Of a stretch of 64,000 bases of DNA, positions 48,474-57,506 are shown piece by piece. The stretch's first letter is position 1, and each line of letters opens with the position of its first letter. A program made the translations under genes and the position numbers. The notes beneath the pieces were generated by a model that was given only the letters and a program-made list of their open reading frames with translations, was not told the origin of the DNA and searched no databases. Source of the stretch: Burkholderia cepacia GG4 (GTDB lineage: Bacteria; Pseudomonadota; Gammaproteobacteria; Burkholderiales; Burkholderiaceae); assembly GCF_000292915.1 (NCBI RefSeq), contig NC_018513.1, positions 620,001 through 684,000 on the forward strand, written 5' to 3'.

Positions 48474-49091
48474 ATGCTCCATTCACGGTTCGGGCGCCGC
48501 GCGCGCCAAGGCTGGATGCTCGCGTGCGCATTCGCGGCAGCCACGCTGCTCGCGGGCTGCGACAACGCGCCGAAATTCCAGAATCTCGACATCACCGGCA
48601 ACACGCAGTTCGGCAGCGATTTCTCGCTGCCCGACACGGCCGGCAAGGTACGCACGCTCGGCGACTTCAAGGGCAAGGCTGTCGTGATGTTCTTCGGCTA
48701 TACGCATTGCCCGGACGTATGCCCGACGACGATGGCCGAATTGTCGGAAGCGCTGAAGCAGCTCGGCCCCGACGCCGCGAAGCGCGTGCAGGTGCTGTTC
48801 GTCACCGTCGATCCGGAGCGTGACACGCCCGCGCTGCTCGGCCAGTACGTGCCCGCGTTCGATTCGTCGTTCATCGGGTTGCGGCCGGCCGACGAAGCGG
48901 CGCTGAAGAAGGTCACGAAGGATTTCCGCGTGTACTACGCGAAGGTGCCCGGCAAGACGCCCGGCAGCTACACGATGGATCACACCGCCGCGAGCTACGT
49001 GTTCGATCGCGACGGCAAGCTGCGCCTGTTCGTGCGCGACGGCCAGGGCCCCGGCCCGTGGGTTCACGACCTGAAACTGCTGGTCGACTGA
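48474..49091 (+). CDS. SCO1/SenC-family copper chaperone lipoprotein
   Basis: The 205-residue protein has a signal peptide with lipobox LLAGC and the SCO thioredoxin fold: copper-binding motif YTHCPDVCPTT, VTVDPERDTPALL and HTAASYVFDRDGK with the third (His) ligand. It should deliver copper to the CuA site of CtaC. It ends the cta block. ATG 48474 fits the signal peptide better than TTG 48465. Confidence 0.95.
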   Translation: MLHSRFGRRARQGWMLACAFAAATLLAGCDNAPKFQNLDITGNTQFGSDFSLPDTAGKVRTLGDFKGKAVVMFFGYTHCPDVCPTTMAELSEALKQLGPDAAKRVQVLFVTVDPERDTPALLGQYVPAFDSSFIGLRPADEAALKKVTKDFRVYYAKVPGKTPGSYTMDHTAASYVFDRDGKLRLFVRDGQGPGPWVHDLKLLVD

Positions 49092-49136
49092 GCGGCGCGC
49101 GCCGCATGATCGCCCGGGCGTTCTGCCCGGCGAAAC

Positions 49137-49164
49137 GCGTGACGGCCGCAACGCGCCGTCACGC
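49137..49164 (+). terminator. possible terminator after the sco gene
   Basis: A 10-bp stem GCGTGACGGC / GCCGTCACGC with an eight-base loop, followed by ATTCCTCC; T-run poor. It ends the cta operon or the opposite YciI gene. Confidence 0.5.
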
Positions 49165-49241
49165 ATTCCTCCTGGTTCCCCTCGATTGACATGCTCCGCC
49201 TCACCGGGCGGCGTGCGTGCGCACATGCGCGATTGCGTGCG

Positions 49242-49532
49242 TCATGGCAGCGCGGGCACGTTGAAGCCCTGCGCGGCACGCGTGATCCGGAATTCCGTCA
49301 CGCGATAGGTCGCGAGCCCTTCGATCACGAACGGATCGGTCTTCAGGATCGCATCCAGTTCGTCGCGGTCGATGCGGGCCGCGAGGATCACGCCGCCTGC
49401 GCGCGGCACCTTCGGCCCCGCCGCGATGAAGATGCCGCGCTCGAGCAGCGGCTGCAGATACGCGCGATGGCGTTCGAGCGCGTCGTCGATGCGCTCGAGC
49501 GACGCGGTGTAGTGGATGTCGATGACGTACAT
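49242..49532 (-). CDS. YciI family protein
   Basis: The 96-residue protein has the YciI ferredoxin-like fold: [21 protein letters not shown] with the conserved histidine, [17 protein letters not shown] and [13 protein letters not shown]. Function of the family is unclear. It is expressed opposite to the chemoreceptor gene. Confidence 0.9.
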   Translation of the reverse strand: MYVIDIHYTASLERIDDALERHRAYLQPLLERGIFIAAGPKVPRAGGVILAARIDRDELDAILKTDPFVIEGLATYRVTEFRITRAAQGFNVPALP

Positions 49533-49741
49533 GGATGGCCCCGGAATGTCGCCGACGCCTTGCGCGCCGGCCAGCCGGTCTTTGTAGCACAGCGCCCGTT
49601 CCGTGTCGTGCCGTGCGGCGTGCGCCGGCTGCGTGTATTCAAGTTGTAAGTCTCACTGCCGTAAATACGAGAGCAACCGTTTGCGCGCGACCGGCCGTTC
49701 GCGCGCATCACGGGCATCGACTTCGACAACAAGGCACGCAG

Positions 49742-51301
49742 ATGAGCAGAATGACGTTGAACCGCAAGCTATGGCTCGCGCTTGCGCTGGTATGGATCGG
49801 TCTACTCGGCGTCGGCGCATGGAGCGCATACGAGACGCGCGCGACGATGCTCGCCGAACGCAAGGAAGGCATCGCGAACCTCGTCGATTCGGCGGCCGGC
49901 ATCGTCAACGCGTATCACGCGCTCGCGCAGAACGGTGCGCTGCCCGAGGCCGACGCGAAGCGCGACGCGCTCGCGAGCCTGGCTGCGATGCGCTACGGCG
50001 ATTCGGGCTATGTGTTCGTGATGGATTCGAAGCCCGTCGTGCTGATGCACCCGACGCTGCCGAAGCTGGTCGGCACGCAGGTTGGCGACTATCTCGATCC
50101 GGACGGCAAGCCGCTGTTCGTCACGATCCTGAACGCCGCGAAGGCGACCGGCAGTGGCTTCGCCGAGTATCGCGGGCGGCTGCCCCACAGCGAGACCGCG
50201 GCGCCGAAGATCAGTTACGTCACGCGCTTCGCACCGTGGGACTGGAACATCTCGAGCGGCGTGTTCCTGAAGGACATCGATACCGTCTACTACCGGACGC
50301 TGTTCGGTCACCTCGCGGTCGTGTTCGTGATCGGCTTCATGATCAGCGCGGCGATGCTCGTGATCATCCGCAACGTGCGCGGTAGCCTCGGCGGCGAGCC
50401 GGACGAGGCGGCCGCGCTGGCGGCCCGCATCGCGCAGGGCGACCTGACGCAGCCAGTGCCCGTGCGCGCGAGCGACAGCACGAGCATGATGGCTGCGATG
50501 CGCGACATGCAGGCACGCCTGCAGGCGACGATCGGAGGGATCCGCCAGTCGGCGGAGTCGATCGCGTCGGCGAGCCGCGAGATCGCGTCCGGCAACAGCG
50601 ACCTGTCGCAGCGCACCGAGGAGCAGGCCGCGTCGCTGGAAGAAACGGCCGCGAGCATGGAGCAGCTGACCGCGACGGTGAAGCAGAACGCGGACAACGC
50701 GCGGCAGGCGAGCGGGCTGGCGAACAACGCGTCGGAGATCGCGCGGGCGGGCAACGACGTCGTGAACCGGGTGATTGGCACGATGGGCGAGATCGACGAC
50801 AGCTCACACAAGATCGCCGACATCATCGGCGTGATCGAGGGCATTGCGTTCCAGACCAACATCCTCGCGCTGAACGCGGCAGTCGAGGCCGCGCGCGCCG
50901 GCGAGCAGGGGCGCGGCTTCGCGGTGGTCGCGGGCGAGGTGCGTTCACTCGCACAGCGCAGCGCGACGGCCGCGAAGGAGATCCGCGAGCTGATCGTCGA
51001 TTCGGTCGAGCGCGTGCGCAACGGCTCGACGCTGGTCGGCCAGGCCGGCACGACGATGGGCGAGATTCTGCAGGCGGTGGCGCGTGTGACCGACATCATG
51101 GGCGAGATCGCGGCCGCGTCCGAAGAGCAGGCGAGCGGCATCACGCAGGTCGGGCGCGCGGTCACGCAGATGGACCAGGTCACGCAGCAGAACGCGGCGC
51201 TCGTCGAGGAGGCCACCGCAGCGGCCGCGTCGCTGCAGGAGCAGGCCGGGCGGTTGCGCGATGCGGTCGGCGCGTTCCGGGTCGGCGGTCGCGTTCATTG
51301 A
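49742..51301 (+). CDS. methyl-accepting chemotaxis protein (Cache sensor)
   Basis: The 519-residue protein has an N-terminal span (about 11-30), a periplasmic Cache-type domain ([35 protein letters not shown]), a second span (about 188-212), a HAMP region, and an MCP signalling domain with the hairpin tip [32 protein letters not shown] split by a short bend. No C-terminal NWETF pentapeptide is seen. It steers swimming toward an unknown small molecule. The start has AAGG nearby. Confidence 0.92.
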   Translation: MSRMTLNRKLWLALALVWIGLLGVGAWSAYETRATMLAERKEGIANLVDSAAGIVNAYHALAQNGALPEADAKRDALASLAAMRYGDSGYVFVMDSKPVVLMHPTLPKLVGTQVGDYLDPDGKPLFVTILNAAKATGSGFAEYRGRLPHSETAAPKISYVTRFAPWDWNISSGVFLKDIDTVYYRTLFGHLAVVFVIGFMISAAMLVIIRNVRGSLGGEPDEAAALAARIAQGDLTQPVPVRASDSTSMMAAMRDMQARLQATIGGIRQSAESIASASREIASGNSDLSQRTEEQAASLEETAASMEQLTATVKQNADNARQASGLANNASEIARAGNDVVNRVIGTMGEIDDSSHKIADIIGVIEGIAFQTNILALNAAVEAARAGEQGRGFAVVAGEVRSLAQRSATAAKEIRELIVDSVERVRNGSTLVGQAGTTMGEILQAVARVTDIMGEIAAASEEQASGITQVGRAVTQMDQVTQQNAALVEEATAAAASLQEQAGRLRDAVGAFRVGGRVH

Positions 51302-51476
51302 AATGCAACTAACGGCCGAGCCGTGCGCGTTCCGCCAGCACGCTCGCGGGGCATACCCATATGAGTGGGATGTATTTCACTTCCGGCCGATCCTGTGACA
51401 CCATTTGCCCCTTCCTGCGAGTCGGGGCATACCCGTATCGCGCCCCATTTTCAGTTTGCAAGAAAGCGAGAAACAG

Positions 51477-52292
51477 ATGAAGCGTCGCAGTCTCCTGAAG
51501 GTATTTTCCGTGCTGGCCACCGGTGCCGTGCTGACGCTGTCGGCGGGCGCGCACGCCGAAGACAAGGTGATCAAGGTCGGCACGGTGGCCGGCCCGGATT
51601 CGGAAGTGTGGCAGGTCGTGCAGAAGGTCGCGAAGGAGAAGGAAGGCCTGACCGTGAAGGTCATCGAGTTCAACGACTACGTGCAGCCGAACGCGGCGCT
51701 CGACTCGGGCGACCTCGACGCGAACAGCTTCCAGCACCAGCCCTACCTCGACAGCCAGGTGAAGCAGCGCGGCTACAAGATCGTGAGCGCGGGCCTGACC
51801 TACATCTCGCCGATCGGCGTGTACTCGAAGAAGTTCAAGGCGCTGAAGGACCTGCCGCAAGGTGCGAAGCTGGCGGTGCCGAACGATCCGTCGAACGAGA
51901 ACCGCGCGCTGCTGCTGCTGCAGACGCAGGGCGTGATCAAGCTGAAGGCGGGCGCCGGCACGGGCGGCAACAACGCGACGGTGCTCGACATCGCCGAGAA
52001 CCCGAAGAAGCTGAAGATCTCCGAACTCGACGCCGCGCAACTGCCGCGCGTGCTGTCGGACGTCGACGCAGCCGTGATCAACACGAACTATGCGCTGGCC
52101 GCGAACCTCCAGCCGACCAAGGACGCGATCGCGCTCGAATCGCTGACGAGCCCGTACGCGAACCTGATCGCCGTGCGCGCGAAGGACAAGGATCAGCCGT
52201 GGGTGAAGAAGCTGGTCAAGGCGTACCAGTCGCCGGAAGTGAAGGAATTCATCAAGAAGCAGTTCAAGGGCTCGATGGTCGCGTCGTTCTGA
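51477..52292 (+). CDS. MetQ/NlpA-family substrate-binding protein
   Basis: The 271-residue protein has a signal peptide (about 1-28, MKRRSLLKVFSVLATG...) without a lipobox cysteine, then the NlpA/MetQ fold: KVGTVAGPDSEVWQVVQKVA, EFNDYVQPNAALDSGDLDAN and PNDPSNENRALLLLQTQGVI. It probably binds D/L-methionine or a related amino acid. No MetN or MetI gene lies adjacent, so this copy is an orphan binding protein. Confidence 0.92.
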   Translation: MKRRSLLKVFSVLATGAVLTLSAGAHAEDKVIKVGTVAGPDSEVWQVVQKVAKEKEGLTVKVIEFNDYVQPNAALDSGDLDANSFQHQPYLDSQVKQRGYKIVSAGLTYISPIGVYSKKFKALKDLPQGAKLAVPNDPSNENRALLLLQTQGVIKLKAGAGTGGNNATVLDIAENPKKLKISELDAAQLPRVLSDVDAAVINTNYALAANLQPTKDAIALESLTSPYANLIAVRAKDKDQPWVKKLVKAYQSPEVKEFIKKQFKGSMVASF

Positions 52293-52313
52293 ACGCGATC
52301 GGTTGACCGAACG

Positions 52314-52342
52314 AAGGCCTGCACGTGTGCAGGCCTTTTTTT
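52314..52342 (+). terminator. intrinsic terminator of the metQ-like gene
   Basis: AAGGCCTGCAC / GTGCAGGCCTT with a very short loop, followed by T5; ideal rho-independent shape 21 bases after the stop codon. Confidence 0.92.
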
Positions 52343-52689
52343 ATGTGCGATGGGCGGCGTCCCGTTGCCGCTGCGCATGCGTTGCCTGCCCGCTTTGACG
52401 TGCTTTCGAGATCCGGACGCGACGCGAAGATCACACATCGCAATTGCATTTGTGTTCACCGATAAACACCGTTTGGCCACGGTTCGTTACGGTGGCATCG
52501 AGCCTGCGCGCCGCCGCTCGAATGCAGAATCGGTATGCGCGTTTTCTCTCCGGCATCCCGTTGTGCCCCGTCATTGTTCACGCTGAGCCAAATAACAAAA
52601 GGTTGCGGGATATTCCACTATCGTTACGGAGCGAACGGCCAACGGATCGGCAAGAATTCGTCTGCGTGGCAGTCGTATATCTTCGTTAG
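52343..52689. other. non-coding stretch between the metQ-like gene and the DUF1493 remnant
   Basis: About 350 bases with no supported gene; several short open frames in different phases have no ribosome-binding sites. Base composition falls toward the right, consistent with foreign or decayed sequence. Confidence 0.5.
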
Positions 52690-52956
52690 GCTGAAAAGGT
52701 AGCTTTAAAAATCGCGCGCGAGGATGTCGACCTGGGATTCGATGCGGCTGAAGTCGAAGAGGTAATGAGGGAGTATTCGGAAGAGTTTAATGTCGATATG
52801 AGCGGGTTCGACATCAAAAAATACTACCCGGACGACGATTTTTTGCTTCTTGACCTGATCAATCCGTTCAGGAAAAGAGTCGTTCATCACGTTCCGGACC
52901 TGAACGTCCGAATGTTGATCGAATCGGCCAAGGCAGGGCGCTGGCTCTACAGCTGA
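52690..52956 (+). pseudogene. 5'-truncated DUF1493 family gene
   Basis: The frame is open from 52690 (after TAG 52687-52689) and reads EDVDLGFDAAEVEEVMREYS then EEFNVDMSGFDIKKYYPDDD and ends SAKAGRW, close to the C-terminal two-thirds of DUF1493 proteins (often near 110 residues). No ATG, GTG or TTG lies in frame before the conserved part; the first ATG at 52765 falls inside it. It looks like a remnant of a gene whose start was lost. Confidence 0.55.
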
Positions 52957-53052
52957 CTGATCACCGGGTCGTATTTGTTTGCGTCCTGACAGCTGCGTCG
53001 CGCGGGCCGTTTGGGGCAGCCGGCCGCGCGGCGCCTGGCCCGCGCCGCCGGC

Positions 53053-53361
53053 TCACATCTCGCCGCGCCGCGAGCAGATCGCCATGATCTGCTGGATCGC
53101 GTAGTTGTCGCGCACGCCCGGCAGCGACTGCACGATGCACTCGTGAACGCGCCGCTCGCGCGGCAGCAGCATCGCGTTGTTGCGGTACAGCGCGTCGCAC
53201 GAGCGCTGGATCAGCTGGGCGGCCGCGCCGTTGCGGCTCTCGCGCAGCGCATTGAGCTTGCAGTCGTCGTATTGCGCGCTGCCGTCGGTCAGCGCGAATG
53301 CCGCGCCCGGCAGCGCCAGCGCGATGGCCGCGCACGCGATCGCATGGATCCCTCGTTTCAT
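53053..53361 (-). CDS. secreted four-cysteine protein of unknown function
   Basis: The 102-residue protein has a signal peptide (MKRGIHAIACAAIALALPGA) and four cysteines in the mature part (DDCKLN, RSCDALY, HECIVQ, AICSRR), the pattern of small periplasmic four-cysteine proteins. It probably has two disulfides. ATG 53361 is chosen as it begins the signal peptide. Confidence 0.75.
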   Translation of the reverse strand: MKRGIHAIACAAIALALPGAAFALTDGSAQYDDCKLNALRESRNGAAAQLIQRSCDALYRNNAMLLPRERRVHECIVQSLPGVRDNYAIQQIMAICSRRGEM

Positions 53362-53694
53362 GCACCCTCCGATGGTGTGGATTGGGTCGGCGGACAGCAT
53401 AACGTAAAGCGGCAAGGGCGGCTGACGCGTTGCGCCGGGATCGGCGCAGACCGCCGCCGGCCGGGCTTCGCGCGCGCTTCGTGGCCGCGCGCCGGGCGGG
53501 CTGCGGGCGTTCCGGGCGAAAGCGTGGAGTCAGGCGGTGGTCTGCGGAAATGGTATCCTCGTGCGTTCGCCGCCGCGCGCCTTCCCGGGGCCGCGCGGGG
53601 CCGTTGCCGCCCGGTTGCGCGCGCCTCGGCACCTGCATGACGGCGGCGGGAATCCATCATCCAGAACCGACATAAATACGGGGGAGACTCACCC

Positions 53695-54660
53695 ATGAAG
53701 CGTTACAGGACTTTCGCGATCCGTTCGATCACGGCCGGCGTCGCCGCACTCGCGCTGGCAGGCGCCGCGCACGCACAGACGGTCAAGGTGCTGTCGATCG
53801 TTGACCACCCGGCACTCGACGCGATCCGCGACGGCGTGCGCGCCGAACTGAAGGCGGAAGGCTACGGCGACGACAAGCTCAAGTGGGAATACCAGAGCGC
53901 GCAGGGCAACACGGGTACGGCCGCGCAGATCGCGCGCAAGTTCGTCGGCGACCAGCCCGACGTGATCGTCGCGATCGCGACGCCGGCCGCGCAGGCGGTC
54001 GTCGCGGCGACCAAGAGCGTGCCGGTCGTCTACTCGGGCGTGACCGATCCGGTCGCCGCACAGCTCGTGAAGGGCTGGGGCCCGTCGGGCACCAACGTGA
54101 CGGGCGTCTCCGACAAGCTGCCGCTCGATCGCCAGGTTGCGCTGATCAAGCGCGTCGTGCCGAAGGCGAAGACGGTCGGCATGGTCTACAACCCGGGCGA
54201 GGCGAACTCGGTCGTCGTCGTGAAGGAACTCAAGGAAATCCTCGCGAAGCAGGGGATGACGCTGAAGGAAGCGGCCGCGCCGCGCACCGTCGACATCGGC
54301 CCGGCCGCGAAGAGCCTGATCGGCAAGGTCGACGTGATCTACACGAACACCGACAACAACGTCGTGTCCGCGTACGAAGCGCTCGTGAAGGTCGCGAACG
54401 AAGCGAAGATCCCGCTCGTCGCCGGCGACACCGACAGCGTGAAGCGCGGCGGCATCGCGGCGCTCGGCATCAACTACGGCGACCTCGGCCGGCAGACCGG
54501 CAAGGTCGTCGCGCGCATCCTGAAGGGCGAGAAGCCGGGCGCGATCGCGTCCGAGACGAGCAGCAACCTCGAACTGTTCGCGAACACGGGTGCGGCGGCG
54601 AAGCAGGGCGTGACGCTGGCGCCGGATCTCGTGAAGGAAGCGAAGACGGTCATCAAGTAA
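53695..54660 (+). CDS. ABC transporter substrate-binding protein (TrpX-type)
   Basis: The 321-residue protein has a signal peptide (about 1-27) and the COG2984/TrpX fold: VKVLSIVDHPALDAIRDGVR, KFVGDQPDVIVAIATPAAQA, NTDNNVVSAYEALVKVA and RGGIAALGINYGDLGRQTGK. Related proteins bind tryptophan or other aromatic amino acids. It begins a three-gene importer set (binding protein, permease, ATPase). Confidence 0.9.
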   Translation: MKRYRTFAIRSITAGVAALALAGAAHAQTVKVLSIVDHPALDAIRDGVRAELKAEGYGDDKLKWEYQSAQGNTGTAAQIARKFVGDQPDVIVAIATPAAQAVVAATKSVPVVYSGVTDPVAAQLVKGWGPSGTNVTGVSDKLPLDRQVALIKRVVPKAKTVGMVYNPGEANSVVVVKELKEILAKQGMTLKEAAAPRTVDIGPAAKSLIGKVDVIYTNTDNNVVSAYEALVKVANEAKIPLVAGDTDSVKRGGIAALGINYGDLGRQTGKVVARILKGEKPGAIASETSSNLELFANTGAAAKQGVTLAPDLVKEAKTVIK

Positions 54661-54719
54661 GCCGCGGCGGGCCACCGCCGCGCTGGCAGGCCCGATCCGG
54701 GCCTGAACGAAACCGCCGG

Positions 54720-54748
54720 ACGGGCGGCTCCGACCCGGGGCCGCCCGT
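54720..54748 (+). other. first hairpin between the binding protein and permease genes
   Basis: ACGGGCGGC / GCCGCCCGT, nine pairs, followed by TCGCTTCG. It could partly terminate transcription or protect the upstream mRNA. Confidence 0.5.
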
Positions 54749-54756
54749 TCGCTTCG

Positions 54757-54780
54757 CCCGGCCGTATACGTCCGGCCGGG
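54757..54780 (+). other. second hairpin between the binding protein and permease genes
   Basis: CCCGGCCG / CGGCCGGG, eight pairs around TATACGTC, 21 bases before the permease start; it may block RNA decay or ribosome loading. Confidence 0.5.
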
Positions 54781-54801
54781 AAGCAACAGGATTTCCCCAT
54801 C

Positions 54802-55698
54802 ATGTCTTTGTTCTCGTTTCTGGGCGCGCTGGAGATCGGCCTGATCTTCAGCCTCGTCGCCCTCGGGGTGCTGATTTCGTTTCGCATCCTCAACTTCCCC
54901 GACCTCACCGTCGACGGCAGCTTTCCGCTCGGCGGCGCCGTCGCCGCGACGCTGATCTCCGCCGGCCATGACCCGTTCACGTCGACCGTGTTCGCGATCG
55001 TCGCGGGCGCGCTGGCCGGCTTCATCACGGGCTGGCTCAACGTGCGCCTGAAGATCATGGATCTGCTCGCCAGTATCCTGATGATGATCGCGCTCTACTC
55101 GGTGAACCTGCGGATCATGGGACGACCGAACGTGCCGCTGATCACCGAGCCGACGATCTTCACCGTGCTGCAGCCCGACTGGATGCCCGACTACGTGCTG
55201 CGCCCGGCGCTGCTCGCGATCGTCGTGGTGGTCGCGAAGCTCGGCCTCGACTGGTTCTTCTCGTCGCAGCTCGGCCTCGCGATGCGCGCGACCGGCGCGA
55301 ACCCGCGGATGGCGCGCGCGCAGGGCATCGCGACGGGCCGCGCGACGCTCGCCGGGATGGCCTTGTCGAACGCGCTCGTCGCGCTTGCCGGTGCGCTGTT
55401 CGCGCAGACGCAGGGCGGCGCCGACATCTCGATGGGGATCGGCACGATCGTGATCGGGCTGGCCGCCGTGATCATCGGCGAGACGCTGCTGCCCGCGCGC
55501 CGGCTGGTGCTGACGACGCTCGCCGTCGTGCTCGGCGCGATCGTCTACCGCTTCTTCATCGCGCTCGCGCTGAACAGCGAATTCATCGGCCTGAAGGCGC
55601 AGGACCTGAACCTCGTGACGGCCGCGCTCGTCACGATCGCGCTGGTGCTGCCGGCGACGCGCAAGAAGCTGTTCGCGCGCAAGAACGGAGGGGCATGA
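54802..55698 (+). CDS. ABC transporter permease (TrpY-type)
   Basis: The 298-residue protein has about eight to nine membrane spans, starts MSLFSFLGALEIGLIFSLVA, and has FRILNFPDLTVDGSFPLGGA and LSNALVALAGALFAQTQGGADISMGIGTIV, as in permeases of the branched-chain/tryptophan group. It follows the binding protein and is nearly joined to the ATPase gene. Confidence 0.92.
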   Translation: MSLFSFLGALEIGLIFSLVALGVLISFRILNFPDLTVDGSFPLGGAVAATLISAGHDPFTSTVFAIVAGALAGFITGWLNVRLKIMDLLASILMMIALYSVNLRIMGRPNVPLITEPTIFTVLQPDWMPDYVLRPALLAIVVVVAKLGLDWFFSSQLGLAMRATGANPRMARAQGIATGRATLAGMALSNALVALAGALFAQTQGGADISMGIGTIVIGLAAVIIGETLLPARRLVLTTLAVVLGAIVYRFFIALALNSEFIGLKAQDLNLVTAALVTIALVLPATRKKLFARKNGGA

Positions 55699-55699
55699 C

Positions 55700-56494
55700 A
55701 TGCTGTCCGCACAAGACCTGAAACTCACGTTCAACCCCGGCACGCCGATCGAGACGCGCGCGCTGCGCGGGCTGTCGCTCGAGATTCCCGACGGCCAGTT
55801 CGTCGCGGTGATCGGCTCGAACGGCGCCGGCAAGTCGACTTTCCTGAATGCGGTCAGCGGCGACCAGCGCGTCGATGCCGGGCGCATCGCGATCGACGGC
55901 ACGGATGTCACGCGCCAGCCCGCGTGGGACCGCGCGCACCTCGTCGCGCGCGTGTTCCAGGACCCGATGGCCGGCACCTGCGAGGCGCTGACGATCGAGG
56001 AGAACATGGCGCTCGCGATGGCGCGCGGCGGGCGGCGCGGCTTCAGGGCCGCGCTCGACCGGCCGTCGCGCGAGCTGTTTCGCGACAAGCTGCGGCTCCT
56101 GAACCTCGGCCTGGAAAACCGGCTGACTGACCGGATCGGGCTGCTGTCGGGCGGCCAGCGGCAGGCGGTGAGCCTGCTGATGGCGTCGCTGCGGCCGTCG
56201 CGGATCCTGCTGCTCGACGAGCACACGGCCGCGCTCGACCCGAAGACGGCCGCGTTCGTGCTGGAACTGACCGCGCGCATCGTCGCCGAGAGCAAGCTGA
56301 CGACGATGATGGTCACGCACAGCATGCGACAGGCGCTCGACTACGGCGACCGCACGGTGATGCTGCACCAGGGGCAGGTCGTGCTCGACGTGTCGGGCGA
56401 CCAGCGCAAGGGGCTCGACGTGCCGGATCTGCTGCAGATGTTCGAGAAGGTGCGGCACGAGCAGCTCGACGACGACGCGTTGCTGCTCGGCTGA
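55700..56494 (+). CDS. ABC transporter ATP-binding protein (TrpZ-type)
   Basis: The 264-residue ATPase has Walker A GSNGAGKST, signature LSGGQRQAVSL and Walker B RILLLDEHTAALDP followed by the H-loop THSMRQAL. It begins one base after the permease stop (TGACATG). It would energise import of the binding protein's ligand. Confidence 0.95.
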   Translation: MLSAQDLKLTFNPGTPIETRALRGLSLEIPDGQFVAVIGSNGAGKSTFLNAVSGDQRVDAGRIAIDGTDVTRQPAWDRAHLVARVFQDPMAGTCEALTIEENMALAMARGGRRGFRAALDRPSRELFRDKLRLLNLGLENRLTDRIGLLSGGQRQAVSLLMASLRPSRILLLDEHTAALDPKTAAFVLELTARIVAESKLTTMMVTHSMRQALDYGDRTVMLHQGQVVLDVSGDQRKGLDVPDLLQMFEKVRHEQLDDDALLLG

Positions 56495-56768
56495 CGCGCG
56501 GCGGGCGGACCGGCGCGATGTGCGGTGGGTGGCATCGTGCCGGTTTGCTTGCCGGTCCGGCCGCGCGATCCGGTTCGCCGGCGTCGCCTCGGGGCCGGAT
56601 GGTTGCGGCGGGTGTTCGGGCGTTCGGGCGTTCGGACGGTGTGAGCCGGCCACGCCCCGGGGCGGCGCGCCGTAACATGACGGGTGCGCCGGCTTTCCCC
56701 TTGTTTTTCCTCTGACGAAAATACCGGTTTCGTACCAGTACTGTGCGACGCGAGCGCATTGCCATATA

Positions 56769-56784
56769 CTGTATATCCATACAG
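56769..56784 (+). promoter_or_regulatory. LexA (SOS) box of imuA-imuB-dnaE2
   Basis: CTGTATATCCATACAG is a perfect CTGT-N8-ACAG LexA operator, 14 bases before the imuA start. The upstream stretch has TACTGTATA, so it likely overlaps the -10 region. This makes the cassette part of the SOS response. Confidence 0.92.
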
Positions 56785-56798
56785 TTGTGGGTGGCGTC

Positions 56799-57506
56799 AT
56801 GCTCGCATCCTCCATTTCTCCCGAATCCCTTCATCCATCGCTCTGGCGCGGCTCGCAGCTCGCACGCGGCGGTCCACGCACGATCGACACGGGCTTTGCG
56901 CCGCTGTCCGCCGAGCTGCCGGGCGGCGGCTGGCCGGTCGGCGGGCTCGTCGAACTGCTGGCCGCGCAGCCGGGCTGCGGCGAGATGCGGCTGCTCGCGC
57001 CCGCGCTCGCGCGTACCGTCAGCGTGCGGCGTCCGCTCGCGCTCGTCGCGCCGCCGCAGTCGCCGCATGCGACCGCGCTGGCCGGTCTCGGCGTGCCGTC
57101 CGACGCGCTGCTGTGGCTGCGCGCCGGCAGCCGCACCGACGCGTTGTGGGCCGCCGAGCAGGCGCTCAGGACGGGCTGCTGTGGTGCGCTGCTGCTCTGG
57201 CAGGACGCGCGGCCCGATGCGCTGCGGCGCCTGCATCTCGCGGCCGCGCGCACCGGCGACACGCTGTTCGTGATGCTGCGCCCGCTGTCGGCCGTGCGGC
57301 AGCCGTCGCCGGCCGTGCTGCGCATCGCGCTGCATCCGGTGCCGGGCGGCGTGTCGCTCGATATCGTCAAGCGTCGCGGGCCCGCGCGCAGCGAGCCGCT
57401 CGCGCTCGATTTGCCGTCGCCCATCGTGGAGAGCCGCTATGCGCGTCTTGCTCGGCATCCATCTGCCGCGCCTGCCGCTCGACGTGTGCGCCCCGCCGCC
57501 GTCTGA
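56799..57506 (+). CDS. imuA: translesion synthesis factor ImuA
   Basis: The 235-residue protein is a RecA-like SOS inhibitor-type protein with RTIDTGFAPLSAELPGGGWP, GGLVELLAAQPGCGEMRLLA and CCGALLLWQDARPDALRRLH. ImuA works with ImuB and DnaE2 in mutagenic lesion bypass. Residues of a normal RecA-like Walker A (GxxxxGK) are changed to QPGCGEM here. It overlaps imuB by 68 bases. The ATG at 56799 is preferred to GTG 56787. Confidence 0.9.
   Translation: MLASSISPESLHPSLWRGSQLARGGPRTIDTGFAPLSAELPGGGWPVGGLVELLAAQPGCGEMRLLAPALARTVSVRRPLALVAPPQSPHATALAGLGVPSDALLWLRAGSRTDALWAAEQALRTGCCGALLLWQDARPDALRRLHLAAARTGDTLFVMLRPLSAVRQPSPAVLRIALHPVPGGVSLDIVKRRGPARSEPLALDLPSPIVESRYARLARHPSAAPAARRVRPAAV

Noticed and set aside
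52444..52689. 81-codon plus-strand frame after metQ
   Set aside because: No ribosome-binding site and mixed low-complexity sequence; no family.
53689..56325. 878-codon minus-strand open frame opposite the ABC operon
   Set aside because: Shadow of three recognised ABC genes; no motif in it.
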